Shown here: positions 44,576 to 53,867 of the stretch, one piece after another
How positions within the stretch are numbered: the stretch's first letter is position 1
Layout: each line of letters starts with the position of its first letter
From: Sulfurimonas sp. HSL3-7
GTDB taxonomy: Bacteria > Campylobacterota > Campylobacteria > Campylobacterales > Sulfurimonadaceae
Assembly: GCF_039645985.1 (NCBI RefSeq)
Contig: NZ_CP147919.1
Coordinates: forward strand, 2,666,001-2,730,000
Reading direction: 5' to 3'
Length of the DNA: 64,000 nucleotides
Program-made: the position numbers and the translations under genes
Notes under the pieces: generated by a model
Database searches by the model: none
Seen by the model: only the letters and a program-made list of their open reading frames with translations
Told to the model about the DNA's origin: nothing

Positions 44576-46480
44576 CTAGGCTCTGAAGAGTTCCTGCAAA
44601 GAGCCGGCATTGGCAAAACAGCTGTGGTTGTTGCAGAGAAGGAAGTCGGATGCCGTATGGTAGAACGTTCGGGTAAAAGGCGAAGGGCTCACGCTTCTGA
44701 CCGCTTCAATAGAGGTTCCCTGAGGCACTTTCACGATGGTGTCCTCCTCCAGAAAACGGAGGGTCTGGTTCACCATGCACGGGTGCAAGATCGCCTCTTT
44801 CAGGATCTCTTTTCCATAGTACCGGAGTGTCATCTCTGCCGGATCCCTGTAATTCTTGTCGATCAGGCTCGCCAGGCTCAGCAGCAGATCGGTCATCACA
44901 GCGACTGCACTGGGGTAAGAGCCGTCATTCACCTCGCCGAGTGTTTCAAACTCCCCGCGGCTGAAATACCATTGCCCCGTTTCGTAATAACGCTCCAGCG
45001 CTATGTTCGCCAGCCGTTCAGCCTCTCTGAGATACTGCCTGTTCGAGGTCACTTCATATGCAGTGACAAGCGCCGTTCCCAGATAGGCGTAATCTTCCAA
45101 AAATGCCTCTATCTTCGCAGGTTTTCCGATCAGCGCCGAGTGCATTAATCTCCCGTCATTCATTTTCATTAAAAGTGCCTCCATCGATGCAATCGCCTGC
45201 TCCAGGTAGCTGTTATCGTAAACACTCAGCTCAAAAAGTGCCTTGATCATCATAGCGTTCCATGAGGTCTGTATTTTTTTGTCGACAAAAGGGTAGGCCC
45301 GCGGTTTACGCAGCTTCCGAAGGTACGGCTTTACCTTTTCAAACCACCCGGGCCTTTGCACTGTGACAAAATGGATGATGTTGCTGCCCTCAAAATTTCC
45401 CCCGTTGGAACACCCCAGCCGCATGCTCATCTTTTTTGCTTCTCTCTCATCGAAACCGGCCTCTTGCAGCGCGTCCAGGACCTCCTTGCGGGTGTAGACA
45501 AAATACTTGCCCTCTTCGCCCTCCGTGTCGGCGTCACTTGCCGAGTAAAAAAGGTTCTCCTCCATCATAAAATCCGACATAAATGTCGCGATCTCCTCTG
45601 CGATCTGCAGGTAATAGGGCGCGTTGAAGAGGGTGTAGGCACGAAGATAAACCTCGCACAACAGGGCGTTGTCGTAGGTCATCTTCTCAAAATGGGGGAC
45701 CAGCCACTCGCTGTCGACGCTGTAACGGCAGAAACCGCCGTCGACAACATCATACAATCCGCCCGCACACATGTTGTCGAGCGTATGCTGCAGCATCGAG
45801 GCGATCTCTTCATCCGCGTCCAAGCGGTAGAGACTCATCAGGGTGTTCAGGGTCGAGGCTTGCGGAAACTTCGGGGCACTACCGAAACCGCCGTAGCTCG
45901 GCTCAAAGTTGCCGCGCGCCTGCCTGAAAAACTGCACACCGGTTTCACGGCTTAAGGCCACGGGCTCTTTACGCCCCGTCTCCTGTTTGAGATACGCTTC
46001 AATGGCCTCCGCATTTTCAAACAGCTTTGCATCACGCTTCTCGACTGCCGGGGCGATCGTGCGGATAAGCTGCATAAAGCCCATCATATTCGGTTTGGAT
46101 TCCGGTGGGATGTAGGTACCTGCGAAAAAAGGTTTATTGTCCGGGGTTGCGAAGACAGAGGTCGGCCAGCCGCCCGCTCTTTGGTTAAGCAGCAGATGAA
46201 GGTCCTGGTAATGTTTGTCGATGTCGGGGCGCTCCTCGCGGTCGACCTTTATACAGACAAAGTGGTCGTTCAGATACGCCGCGATGCGCTCATCTTCAAA
46301 CACCTCGTGCTCCATCACATGGCACCAGTGACAGCTGGAATAACCGATGGAGACAAAGATAGCCCTCTGTTTGCTTTTAGCCAGGGCGAAGGCCTCGTCT
46401 CCCCAGGGGTACCAATGTACGGGATTGTCTTTATGCTGCTGGAGGTAGGGGGACTCTTCGTGCTCAAGCAGGTTTGCCAT
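44576..46480 (-). CDS. Thioredoxin-domain/DUF255 protein (YyaL, spermatogenesis-associated-20 family)
   Basis: 634 residues. N-terminal thioredoxin-like domain: [31 protein letters not shown], then [20 protein letters not shown] with the CxWC pair near 50. The remaining 450 residues are an (alpha/alpha) toroid like N-acylglucosamine 2-epimerase ([35 protein letters not shown]). Cytosolic, function not well defined. Second of two ATGs used. Sits next to nif-linked small genes, probably by chance. Confidence 0.93.
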   Translation of the reverse strand: MANLLEHEESPYLQQHKDNPVHWYPWGDEAFALAKSKQRAIFVSIGYSSCHWCHVMEHEVFEDERIAAYLNDHFVCIKVDREERPDIDKHYQDLHLLLNQRAGGWPTSVFATPDNKPFFAGTYIPPESKPNMMGFMQLIRTIAPAVEKRDAKLFENAEAIEAYLKQETGRKEPVALSRETGVQFFRQARGNFEPSYGGFGSAPKFPQASTLNTLMSLYRLDADEEIASMLQHTLDNMCAGGLYDVVDGGFCRYSVDSEWLVPHFEKMTYDNALLCEVYLRAYTLFNAPYYLQIAEEIATFMSDFMMEENLFYSASDADTEGEEGKYFVYTRKEVLDALQEAGFDEREAKKMSMRLGCSNGGNFEGSNIIHFVTVQRPGWFEKVKPYLRKLRKPRAYPFVDKKIQTSWNAMMIKALFELSVYDNSYLEQAIASMEALLMKMNDGRLMHSALIGKPAKIEAFLEDYAYLGTALVTAYEVTSNRQYLREAERLANIALERYYETGQWYFSRGEFETLGEVNDGSYPSAVAVMTDLLLSLASLIDKNYRDPAEMTLRYYGKEILKEAILHPCMVNQTLRFLEEDTIVKVPQGTSIEAVRSVSPSPFTRTFYHTASDFLLCNNHSCFANAGSLQELFRA

Positions 46481-46505
46481 CATATGCCTTCATACTGTCA
46501 TGCGA

Positions 46506-46841
46506 TCAGAAGGCGAGGCGTTGACGGACAGTCGCTTTGAACGCTTTCATCTTTGGCCGCGTTATGGCATCCATGGCCGCTTCACGCAGAGGCTTTATCG
46601 CGGCAAAGATCTGTGCGGAGGGTTGTTGATCCCCCTTCTCGATGACAGCGAACACTGTATTGTCGAAAAAGACACTTTCCTGCTCGGGAAGGGCTTTATA
46701 GAGTGACAGGAAAACACTCTTCTCATAGGCATCCATCTTGCACGAGTCATCAACGATCTTCAAGGCCACCGTAATGGCACAATCTCTCTCAAAACTGTCC
46801 AGGCCGGCAGCGACAGCCGGGATCTTCTCCAGGTCATACAT
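46506..46841 (-). CDS. Unknown small protein
   Basis: 111 residues, helical, with two cysteines (FERDCAITVALKIVDDSCKMDAYEKSVF). ATG at 46841 chosen because AAGGA precedes it by seven bases; a start five codons upstream is possible. No family seen. Confidence 0.6.
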   Translation of the reverse strand: MYDLEKIPAVAAGLDSFERDCAITVALKIVDDSCKMDAYEKSVFLSLYKALPEQESVFFDNTVFAVIEKGDQQPSAQIFAAIKPLREAAMDAITRPKMKAFKATVRQRLAF

Positions 46842-46871
46842 ACTGTTTTCCTTCATGCACGGAAAGGCTCA

Positions 46872-47141
46872 TCAGCCTTCAAAGTGTGCAATGCCGAGTT
46901 TTCTCAAGACGTTTGTGAAGTAGTGTCTTTCCTCACGGTCATACTCATCATGAAATGCGATGGAGATCGAATCGTCACTGTTCTGGTAAAGTTTCGGGAT
47001 CATACCCATCTCGAGCGTAACATCATCTATCACCTCAAAGATCTCCTCTTTAAGTGCGCTTGATCCGTCATACTCTAATTGAAGTCCCTCGCAGCACTCT
47101 TCTCTCTGATGAAAGGCTCTGATCCGGCCATATCTGTTCAT
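46872..47141 (-). CDS. Unknown small acidic protein
   Basis: 89 residues, MNRYGRIRAFHQREECCEGLQLEYDG, with a CC pair, and ending NVLRKLGIAHFEG. ATG at 47141 has GGAGAAG six bases before. No family recognised. Downstream of the ferredoxin genes in the same direction. Confidence 0.6.
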   Translation of the reverse strand: MNRYGRIRAFHQREECCEGLQLEYDGSSALKEEIFEVIDDVTLEMGMIPKLYQNSDDSISIAFHDEYDREERHYFTNVLRKLGIAHFEG

Positions 47142-47171
47142 ATTCTTCTCCATTACAGTTCAAACGGCATA

Positions 47172-47564
47172 TTACCCTACCTCATTCTCATCCGGCTCTT
47201 CCTGAACCTCTTTGCCGACACCGCGCAGCTCCTGCCCGATGTCGGTACGGTATTTCTTCTTACGGAAAGACGGTGTCTTAAGCTTGCCGTTCTTTTCACC
47301 GAGTTTATAGAGCTCTTCATTGAGAAAGTGCTCTTCGAATTCAGGCGTGAACGGCATATCCCAGGTGATACAGCCGATACTCGGGCAGATCGCTGCACAC
47401 TGCGGATCATCATAGATGCCGACGCACTCGACGCACTTTTCAGGCTGCACATAATAGCGGCTCTCACCGGTCGGGTTGTGCATATCGTCAACGATCGCAT
47501 TGACCGGACAGTTTTGCAGACAGGCATCGCAGGTTATACAGGTATCATCAATTATTACAGACAT
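47172..47564 (-). CDS. Ferredoxin, two 4Fe-4S clusters (paralogue 1)
   Basis: 130 residues. First cluster ITCDACLQNCPVNAI near 11-25; second CVECVGIYDDPQCAAICP near 44-61, with an insertion between its second and third cysteines as in nif-associated (FdxN-like, Alvin-type) ferredoxins. C-terminal extension of 60 residues, basic. One of three related genes in 1.8 kb. A possible low-potential donor to nitrogenase. Confidence 0.9.
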   Translation of the reverse strand: MSVIIDDTCITCDACLQNCPVNAIVDDMHNPTGESRYYVQPEKCVECVGIYDDPQCAAICPSIGCITWDMPFTPEFEEHFLNEELYKLGEKNGKLKTPSFRKKKYRTDIGQELRGVGKEVQEEPDENEVG

Positions 47565-47718
47565 TTTTTATCCTTTTTATTAGTTTGTATGGTGCCGGAA
47601 GTAATTCCGTTCCCTACGCTGACACTTGGTCCGCTTCGCCAGCGGGCCTCGCGCTTTGCGCTCTTAGATTTAATATGACAAACAACATCTATACGAGTCA
47701 TTTGTACTCATAACCTTA

Positions 47719-48111
47719 TTACGGACTATAAAGTTTTAGTGTCTCGCCGACACTGACATGAGCCGCTCTATCTTGCATAGAGATGCTCTCTCGAAAAGGT
47801 CTAGGCGCCACAAGCGGGGACAGAAGACCTTTTTTCTTATGGACACGAATCACATAATCATTACTTTGGACAAAGTAATCATCATACGTTTCCGTATAGG
47901 GCATATCCCAGACGATGCATCCCTCTGTCGGGCAGATATCAGCACATTTCGGTACAGCCGCATCCACACACTCTATACATTTTTCCGGCTTGACATACGT
48001 CAATTCACCGGCGGCCAGCGGCGAGTCGTCAGCACTCACGATTGCCGTGGCCGGGCATTCATCGATACATGCATCGCAATTAATGCATAAATCCGTGATC
48101 AGGACCGCCAC
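47719..48111 (-). CDS. Ferredoxin, two 4Fe-4S clusters (paralogue 2)
   Basis: 130 residues from a GTG start at 48111. CINCDACIDECPATAI, then CIECVDAAVPKCADICPTEGC. The GTG shares its first base with the nifX stop (TAGTG), and GGAG lies six bases upstream inside nifX, so translation is coupled. A longer frame starting 15 codons earlier is not needed. The tail VHKKKGLLSP.. matches paralogue 3. Confidence 0.88.
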   Translation of the reverse strand: MAVLITDLCINCDACIDECPATAIVSADDSPLAAGELTYVKPEKCIECVDAAVPKCADICPTEGCIVWDMPYTETYDDYFVQSNDYVIRVHKKKGLLSPLVAPRPFRESISMQDRAAHVSVGETLKLYSP

Positions 48112-48488
48112 TATGCGCTCCTTGCCTCGGCTTTGTGAAAGATGCGCAGCAGCCACATCGGCGGGTTCTCTGCCAACATGCTGTGAAGCTGTCCAATCGC
48201 GTTCTCCATCTTCTCCCCCTCGGCAACACGGACGGGGTGTATCCCCGCAGCCTGAACCATCTTCGACGCCTTCGGCCCGATCTGGGTACAGTACATAATG
48301 TCTGCCTCTTCAAGAACACCGATCTTGTAGCTGAGTTTTTCATGCTCATCTTCGATATCGGTCGTGGCATCGATGACGTCAAGAAGCGTTGCTTTCTCTT
48401 TGTCGACCTTGTAAAGATAGAAATTTTTTGACCAGCCGAAATGCTGATCGACAGCGTCTCCGGTGGAGGAGGCAAATGCAATATTCAT
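48111..48488 (-). CDS. nifX: NifX-family cofactor carrier
   Basis: 125 residues: MNIAFASSTGDAVDQHFGWSKNFYLYKVD, then LSYKIGVLEEADIMYCTQIGPKASKMVQAAGIHPVRVAEG. The QHFG motif and the IGPKAxxxVxxxGIxPV segment are those of NifX, which binds NifB-co and precursor clusters. It lies between two ferredoxin genes. Confidence 0.93.
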   Translation of the reverse strand: MNIAFASSTGDAVDQHFGWSKNFYLYKVDKEKATLLDVIDATTDIEDEHEKLSYKIGVLEEADIMYCTQIGPKASKMVQAAGIHPVRVAEGEKMENAIGQLHSMLAENPPMWLLRIFHKAEARSA

Positions 48489-48527
48489 CTTTTATCCTTT
48501 CTCTCTTTTCAAGGACCCGTCAACGTG

Positions 48528-48914
48528 TTAAAACTCGACGTTGGCGTGCGATTCGCGGAGATCCATACCGATCTCTTCCATAAACGGCTGCGCTTTTACT
48601 TCCGGAAGCATCAACCCTTTTTTCTTGTGTTCGCGTATCTTATAGGTACCGCTTTCATTACCCTCGGCATAGTAGTCGTTGAAGTCCGTCGTAAACGGCA
48701 TATCCCAAACAATAGAACCCTCCGTAGGGCACGCTTCGGCGCAACGCGGCGCGTCGGCATGACCGACGCATTCAACACAACTTTCCGGCTTGACATAGAA
48801 ACGTTCACCCTCATAAGGGTTCTTTTCGTTCCCGTCATCGATAATCGCTGCGACCGGGCACTCCGGCGCACAGGCATCACAGTTGATACACTCATCAGTA
48901 ATCATTACAGCCAT
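48528..48914 (-). CDS. Ferredoxin, two 4Fe-4S clusters (paralogue 3)
   Basis: 128 residues. MAVMITDECINCDACAPECPVAAI, then CVECVGHADAPRCAEACPTEGS. Same domain order and extension (EHKKKGLMLPEVKAQPF) as paralogue 2, about 50% identical by eye. AAGGAG precedes the ATG. Confidence 0.92.
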   Translation of the reverse strand: MAVMITDECINCDACAPECPVAAIIDDGNEKNPYEGERFYVKPESCVECVGHADAPRCAEACPTEGSIVWDMPFTTDFNDYYAEGNESGTYKIREHKKKGLMLPEVKAQPFMEEIGMDLRESHANVEF

Positions 48915-48941
48915 ATTGTTCTCCTTGTTTTTTATTAAAAT

Positions 48942-49394
48942 TCAATTTGCATCTTTCGTTCCAGCGAGTGCCTTGCGATAGACATTCAGGTCGATAGGCA
49001 TCAGAACAGGTTCAAGATTGATATCCACACCGCGCAGCAGCATTGTCGCCTCGCACCCTTTTGTCAATCCGAGCGTCGCATAGGCACGGGCGGTTATTAA
49101 GGAGATCACCTCGCCGAGACCGCTCTCGAAGGTCAGTTCACAGAGCGATGCGCCCTGCCGGACATCTTTGAGCGTGGCCGGCAGACGATTCTCGATGGAA
49201 ACCTTTCCCGGGCACTCTTTGCTGACGCTGACGGAGGCTTCCGCGAAGGTACAGGTGACCTTGTCGCCGACGGAGACCCACTCGGGAGTCTGCGTTTTGA
49301 TCAGGCATACATCGGTATCACCGATGCCGACACGGATATAGGTTACGACCTCCGTCTCTTCGATGGCCTTGACGGTTGCCTCTATCTGATTCAC
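48942..49394 (-). CDS. Molbindin-like (Mop/TOBE) protein
   Basis: 150 residues with two Mop-type beta-barrel units: VVTYIRVGIGDTDVCLIKTQTPEWVSVGDKVTCTFAEASV and ASLCELTFESGLGEVISLITARAYATLGLTKGCEATMLLRGVDINL. Molybdate storage/delivery in the cytosol; in a nif operon this supplies Mo for FeMo-cofactor. Cys residues where molbindins usually have none are unusual (VSKECPGK). Confidence 0.8.
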   Translation of the reverse strand: MNQIEATVKAIEETEVVTYIRVGIGDTDVCLIKTQTPEWVSVGDKVTCTFAEASVSVSKECPGKVSIENRLPATLKDVRQGASLCELTFESGLGEVISLITARAYATLGLTKGCEATMLLRGVDINLEPVLMPIDLNVYRKALAGTKDAN

Positions 49395-49404
49395 CGCTTT
49401 TCTC

Positions 49405-50301
49405 CTACATCAGATAAAGTACGACATTTTTGTCGATCAATGTCTCAAACTGATCGAGTAGCATATCGGCCGTGGAGGTCGAACCGAGATGGCAGCCCGA
49501 ACAGGCACCCAGGTAGTTCAGCCAGATCTGCGGCGTCTCTCCGGGCACATAGTTCACCAGCTCGATGCCGCCGCTGTCCGCTTCGAGCATCGGACGGATC
49601 TTGGTCTCAATGAGATTGACGACAAGCGCCAGCTGCCGCTCGGCATCGAGCGAATGAAACGGCGCATTGCGTTCGCTTGTCAACGAGGCGTTGCTGACGT
49701 AGGTAATAAGCCCCTGGGCCTGCGCATTGTTGTTGTGCGCTGCCGTGATCAGGTAGCGCATCGCCTCCGCCGTCTTGCCGCTTTGACGGTAGAGCATACC
49801 CGCCTTAAGCTGGGCATCGACATGCCCGCCGTCAGCCGCTTTGGCATAGTATTCAAGGGCTTTTTCAGCGTCTGCCTTGACGTGCATTCCCTTTTCATAA
49901 AAGATAGCGAGCGAATTAAGCGCCTGGATATCCCCCTCGTCTGCCGCGCGTTTCAACCACTGCATCGCGGTCTCTTCGCTCTGTTCGCACCCCTTGCCTT
50001 TCATATGCATCATTGCAAGGTTGAGCATCGCTTTAGGGTTTGCATCGGCATCCTGTGCAAAAAGTCCGTACGCCTCGTCGAAGCGGTTTGTCTCAAACGC
50101 TTCCACTGCTTTTTCAAATGTTCCTGTCATATCTTTCTCCTTTTTTTTACGCTGTTCGTTTAGCTGTTCATACGCATCTCTTTGCGCCTCTTCATAAGTA
50201 TCGCCTATCCCTTTGATATCGGGGAAATCAACAAAAACAGCCATACAGCCGTCACCGTCTTCGTTTGAAAATCCGTAATAGTCGAGTTCGTAATGTCTCA
50301 T
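49405..50301 (-). CDS. HicB-like/Sel1-repeat/NifU C-terminal fusion
   Basis: 298 residues in three parts. 1-56: HicB-like antitoxin fold (MRHYELDYYGFSNEDGDGCMAVFVDFPDIKGIGDTYEEAQRDAYEQLNEQ). About 60-185: three to four Sel1/TPR-like repeats (MLNLAMMHMKGKGCEQSEETAMQWLKRAADEGD). 200-298: NifU C-terminal scaffold domain with CSGCHLGS. Parts one and two are joined through an eight-A run and a perfect ribosome site before an internal ATG (codon 57). One A fewer gives a stop overlapping that ATG, so this may be two coupled genes or a slippage fusion. Start at 50301 has AAGGAG. Confidence 0.75.
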   Translation of the reverse strand: MRHYELDYYGFSNEDGDGCMAVFVDFPDIKGIGDTYEEAQRDAYEQLNEQRKKKEKDMTGTFEKAVEAFETNRFDEAYGLFAQDADANPKAMLNLAMMHMKGKGCEQSEETAMQWLKRAADEGDIQALNSLAIFYEKGMHVKADAEKALEYYAKAADGGHVDAQLKAGMLYRQSGKTAEAMRYLITAAHNNNAQAQGLITYVSNASLTSERNAPFHSLDAERQLALVVNLIETKIRPMLEADSGGIELVNYVPGETPQIWLNYLGACSGCHLGSTSTADMLLDQFETLIDKNVVLYLM

Positions 50302-50391
50302 CCGGGTTCTCCTTACAGGCGCTGCCCCTTGATGACCCATGGGCCTGTCAAAAGGTGTGCGTTGCTACCCTAGATATGCATTTGATATTCT

Positions 50392-50418
50392 AGAACAGGA
50401 TATGCATTTGGATTGCCA
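50392..50418. promoter_or_regulatory. Divergent sigma-54-like promoters
   Basis: Toward 50301: TGGCAATCCAAATGC (50418-50404), GG-N10-GC. Toward 50440: AGAACAGGATATGC (50392-50405), AG-N10-GC. Both use the ATGCAT at 50402-50407. A direct repeat ATATGCATTTG (50374 and 50400) also falls here. Confidence 0.5.
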
Positions 50419-50439
50419 TATGTTATTCAAGGAGTCAAT

Positions 50440-50832
50440 ATGATTGCTATACCAGTCGACTCGGCGGTTCCGGAGATCAGGTCGTCAAAACTTTTCGGCA
50501 ACGTCCCGATATTCGCCATCTACAAACCTGACGACGAAGAGTTCTTCCTTGTCAAAAACCAGGAAGCCGGCGACGGCATCAAAACCGCCAAGCAGCTTAA
50601 AAAATGGGGTGTCACGGACGTCGTCTACTCCTATATGGGAAAGGGACCTTTCACGGCGCTTGAAGAGGACGGTCTGAATATCTATTACATCGGAAAAGAG
50701 CCGATGCCGCTGTTTCAGGTCATCAAAAAACTTGAGGCGGACGCTTTTATAAAAGTTGACGCAGACAATGCGGCGAGCTATCTCGATCCGGGAACCGAAA
50801 CAGGAGAATGCAGATGCGGATGCGACAGCTAG
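50440..50832 (+). CDS. NifX/NafY-family protein
   Basis: 130 residues: MIAIPVDSAVPEIRSSKLFGNVPIFAIYKPDDEEFFLVKN, then GDGIKTAKQLKKWGVTDVVYSYMGKGPFTALEEDGLNIYYIGKEP. This is the dinitrogenase-cofactor carrier fold. Tail ends CRCGCDS, three closely spaced cysteines. AAGGAG six bases before the start. Leads a four-gene block with no other known members. Confidence 0.85.
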   Translation: MIAIPVDSAVPEIRSSKLFGNVPIFAIYKPDDEEFFLVKNQEAGDGIKTAKQLKKWGVTDVVYSYMGKGPFTALEEDGLNIYYIGKEPMPLFQVIKKLEADAFIKVDADNAASYLDPGTETGECRCGCDS

Positions 50833-51056
50833 GTGACGAGATCATCACACCGGAAATGCAGCAGATAAAGACCATGATCATTGAGACCTATGCACAGCGT
50901 GATGCCATTAAAAATGAGATGGAGATGTGGTACAACACCTATCCGGGTACCCACTTTCCGAAGATGAACGAACTGGTTGTCACCGATGCCACGCTTTCCA
51001 AGCTGGACTCGTTCTATAAACAGCTGTGGGATTACCACAATGCAAGGTCTGTCTGA
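50814..51056 (+). CDS. Small helical protein overlapping the NifX-like gene
   Basis: 80 residues, nearly all helix (MQQIKTMIIETYAQRDAIKNEMEMWY, TYPGTHFPKMNEL). Starts 19 bases before the upstream stop, with GGAG seven bases ahead; the neighbouring ATGs at 50808 and 50820 are alternatives. A nif-linked helical hairpin of unknown role. Confidence 0.65.
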   Translation: MRMRQLGDEIITPEMQQIKTMIIETYAQRDAIKNEMEMWYNTYPGTHFPKMNELVVTDATLSKLDSFYKQLWDYHNARSV

Positions 51057-51059
51057 TCC

Positions 51060-51662
51060 ATGGACGAAGCGTATGCCAGAAAAGCGCGCCTGATTGACGA
51101 CATAAGCAGCATTGAGCAGTACCGGCCGATTCTTGAAAGGGATGATTTTCAAAGCGACGAACCGCATTGGCGGTGCATCAGCAAAAACACCATCAGTCTT
51201 TTTCAGGTCCTGATAGACCAGGACCTGAGTGATCTGGTCAACGTGCTTGAGCACTATCCCCGCTACGTTGAATGGGTCTGTGAGCACTTTCGCTATGCCT
51301 ACAGCTACAGCGAAAATGAAGCCGATGTCGATGCGGCTTCAAGACTGCTATTCATGGGCGAGACCTACTTCTCGAAACAGTTTGTACGCAATGTCGTGCG
51401 CAAACTGCCAAAGTTCGAGGAGATGAGTCTTGAAGAGCTCGGACAGTTTGCTGCACAGATCGCAAAGTGCCACCATGACTGGCACCCCATCATCACCAAC
51501 CACTGCTGTGACAGTTTGACAGAGTCCATTGCAAAACGCAACCTGCATCCTTTGCAGCGTATCGCCCTGATCAAACCGATTGCGGCCATAAAACGCCAAA
51601 AGACCTATGAATACGATGCCGAAGACCGCGATGCGGTCTTGGACATACCCTATATGACCTAA
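51060..51662 (+). CDS. Unknown protein of the NifX-like block
   Basis: 200 residues, helical. Conserved-looking segments: CHHDWHPIITNHCCDSLTESIAKRN near 140-165 with four His/Cys, which could bind a metal; SLFQVLIDQDLSDLVNVLEHYPRYVEWVCEHFRY. Three bases after the preceding gene, so the same operon. No family recognised. Confidence 0.7.
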   Translation: MDEAYARKARLIDDISSIEQYRPILERDDFQSDEPHWRCISKNTISLFQVLIDQDLSDLVNVLEHYPRYVEWVCEHFRYAYSYSENEADVDAASRLLFMGETYFSKQFVRNVVRKLPKFEEMSLEELGQFAAQIAKCHHDWHPIITNHCCDSLTESIAKRNLHPLQRIALIKPIAAIKRQKTYEYDAEDRDAVLDIPYMT

Positions 51663-51682
51663 CTCAAAACAAAGGATAAATA

Positions 51683-52195
51683 ATGGATTATGAGACACTA
51701 AAAACGGAGCTTTTAAAACTTGCAAGAAATGCTTTTGAGACGGCCTGCACCCTTCGTGAGAACCAGCGCATAGAAGTCTATCTCAACAACGGCGAGCCGA
51801 TGAGCTCAGACTGCCTCGAAGAGAATGAAGAGATCATCTACGGACCGGAACGCGTCCTCTGTTACCAGGTCTTTGGGCACGACTACCTGGAAGATGAGAT
51901 CAAGACCTGGATAGACTACGCCCGGGTTATCCCCCAACCAAGTGATGATGCACCGATGCCCGAACCCACAAACATAGAGACGTCCATTCGTGAGCTGATA
52001 GACGAGATCGCTAAACGCAACGGTGTCACGGGCGACGCCGTCAGCTCTTTTGAGGTTTTTGCCAATCTGCCTATGGACCTTCTTGGAAGTATAGAACAGC
52101 AGATCATCGAATACTGGTGGAATGCGAAAGAAGAGGAAAACGGCAAGAAACTCGCGCTTGAACAGATATATGAAGCCATTGGTCAGGAAGCCTAA
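51683..52195 (+). CDS. Unknown protein of the NifX-like block
   Basis: 170 residues, MDYETLKTELLKLARNAFETACTLRENQ, acidic, with a proline linker (PQPSDDAPMPEP) near 92-104 and a helical C-terminal domain. AAAGGAT before the start. No family recognised. Last gene of the block. Confidence 0.65.
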   Translation: MDYETLKTELLKLARNAFETACTLRENQRIEVYLNNGEPMSSDCLEENEEIIYGPERVLCYQVFGHDYLEDEIKTWIDYARVIPQPSDDAPMPEPTNIETSIRELIDEIAKRNGVTGDAVSSFEVFANLPMDLLGSIEQQIIEYWWNAKEEENGKKLALEQIYEAIGQEA

Positions 52196-52681
52196 ACACC
52201 CCTCTTCAAAGCAATATACCTAATAGAACAGAGAAGAATAAAGGTTCAATACTTCTATAGGGAAAAGCACCCGGTATCTACAATGAATGACCAGCCTCGG
52301 TTACATCTTTGTAATAAGAGACCTTTTCTATCTCGACAAGGCAGATAACGCAGTCAAGGTCTCGTATAGACCGCCACCCAAAACTTCATACTCTCCAGGG
52401 TTGCTAACTTTCAGATAATGCAAAACAATATATTTATACACATTGCCTGTTTTCGTCAATGCGGCATACAATACAGACTGCCGAATCCACTTTCACTGCG
52501 AAGACAAAATGCTTGTCGGCGCCGTCTGACGGCCTGCACCCCTTCACTTTGCGCAAGGCCAAACACTTTAGCGGACAAACTAAAAAGAGACCGTAACCGG
52601 AGGTGACTTTATAATAGAGTATAATAGAATAAAATCGATACGTATCTTAAAGGACTTTAGAAATTCCGATCGAGTATTCCT
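52196..52681 (+). other. Gene-free stretch
   Basis: Nothing with coding character. A GCCGTCTGACGGC dyad (52518-52530) is the only structured piece; it is not a riboswitch hairpin by sequence. It could be a terminator relic or operator. Confidence 0.5.
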
Positions 52682-53704
52682 ATGAAAAAACGCTATGTTC
52701 ACAACAGCCTTAACGAAGCCGAAAATACCCTCAGTCACATTCTTGAGATCATTCAAGAGGGTGTATGGGACTGGAATGCGCTCAGCGGCCATGTCGAACG
52801 CAGTCCCGGCTGGTACAGCATGCTCGGCTACGATGTGGACTGCTTTAACAAAGATGTCCTTACCTGGGAAAATGTAATCCACCCCGAAGACTATTCCCGT
52901 GTGATGCAGCACTTTGAGGATTATCTCAACGGAAAAAACAGCCACTACTGCATCCAATACCGATGCAAATGTGCTGACGGCGGCTATCTCTGGATCGAGG
53001 ATGTTGCAAAGATCATTGAACGTACTCCCGAAGGAAAGGTCGCAAGAATGATCGGCGCCCATCAGAACATTCATGCTGCCAAAACGGCGAAGGATGAGCT
53101 CAACCGGCAAAACGAATTGCTGCGCAACGATAATGCCACGCTTGAGAACCTTATCCGCGAACGCACCCTTGAACTCCACCAGCTCAACATCGCCCTGCAG
53201 CAGCAACTCGAACAAATCGGCCATATCGCCAACCATGACAAACTGACCGCAGTCTATAACCGCCATATGTTTGAGGAGGTGTTTAGAAAAGAGATCAGCC
53301 GGGCAAAACGTTATGACCGTCCGCTATCACTCGTTATGGTCGATGTCGATTATTTCAAAGAGATCAACGACCGTTACGGCCACCAAAACGGAGATGCCGT
53401 CCTGCGCGATCTTGCCGCCACCCTGCAAAAAAACCTGCGCGACTCCGACATTATCGCCCGCTGGGGAGGGGAGGAGTTTATCATCATTCTGCCCAACACC
53501 CCGTTTGAACAGGCCGTCATCATAGCCGAAGACCTTCGCGCCACCATCGCCGAACATCGATTTGACGAAGGGATCCATCTTACCTGCAGCTTCGGCGTAA
53601 CCGCCTACCGGCAGGAAGACACTACCGATACTATCTTTGCCCGCATCGACAAAGCGCTCTACCGGGCCAAAGAGTTTGAACGCAATAACGTCCAAGCGAT
53701 GTAA
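52682..53704 (+). CDS. PAS-GGDEF diguanylate cyclase
   Basis: 340 residues. A PAS domain at about 15-130 (EIIQEGVWDWNALSGHVERSPGWYSMLGYD, then HPEDYSRVMQHF; PAC part YRCKCADGGYLWIEDVAKI) and a coiled coil at 135-185. The GGDEF domain at 190-335 has ARWGGEEF active site, DVDYFKEINDRYGHQNGDAVL and an RxxD-free preceding segment. It makes cyclic di-GMP. Not coupled to the guanidine operon. Confidence 0.93.
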   Translation: MKKRYVHNSLNEAENTLSHILEIIQEGVWDWNALSGHVERSPGWYSMLGYDVDCFNKDVLTWENVIHPEDYSRVMQHFEDYLNGKNSHYCIQYRCKCADGGYLWIEDVAKIIERTPEGKVARMIGAHQNIHAAKTAKDELNRQNELLRNDNATLENLIRERTLELHQLNIALQQQLEQIGHIANHDKLTAVYNRHMFEEVFRKEISRAKRYDRPLSLVMVDVDYFKEINDRYGHQNGDAVLRDLAATLQKNLRDSDIIARWGGEEFIIILPNTPFEQAVIIAEDLRATIAEHRFDEGIHLTCSFGVTAYRQEDTTDTIFARIDKALYRAKEFERNNVQAM

Positions 53705-53841
53705 ATACTTCCCTCATAACCCTCGTTCATCACTAATCACTTTCGTATTCTTCTTTGTTCTCTTTTTCCAAAATTTTTCCTCCAGAAGCAGATTGGCTAT
53801 TTTTTAATCATATTATCGTATATCCTTACGACAAGCACTGG

Positions 53842-53847
53842 TACAAT
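53842..53847 (+). promoter_or_regulatory. -10 box of the guanidine operon
   Basis: TACAAT with a TGG just before it, 25 bases upstream of the riboswitch P1. A clear -35 was not seen. Confidence 0.4.
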
Positions 53848-53867
53848 AGTGCTTAGAAAACATGTCA

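Noticed and set aside
52518-52530. A third mini-ykkC hairpin (GCCGTCTGACGGC)
   Set aside because: The loop is not ACGR and no partner hairpin is beside it.
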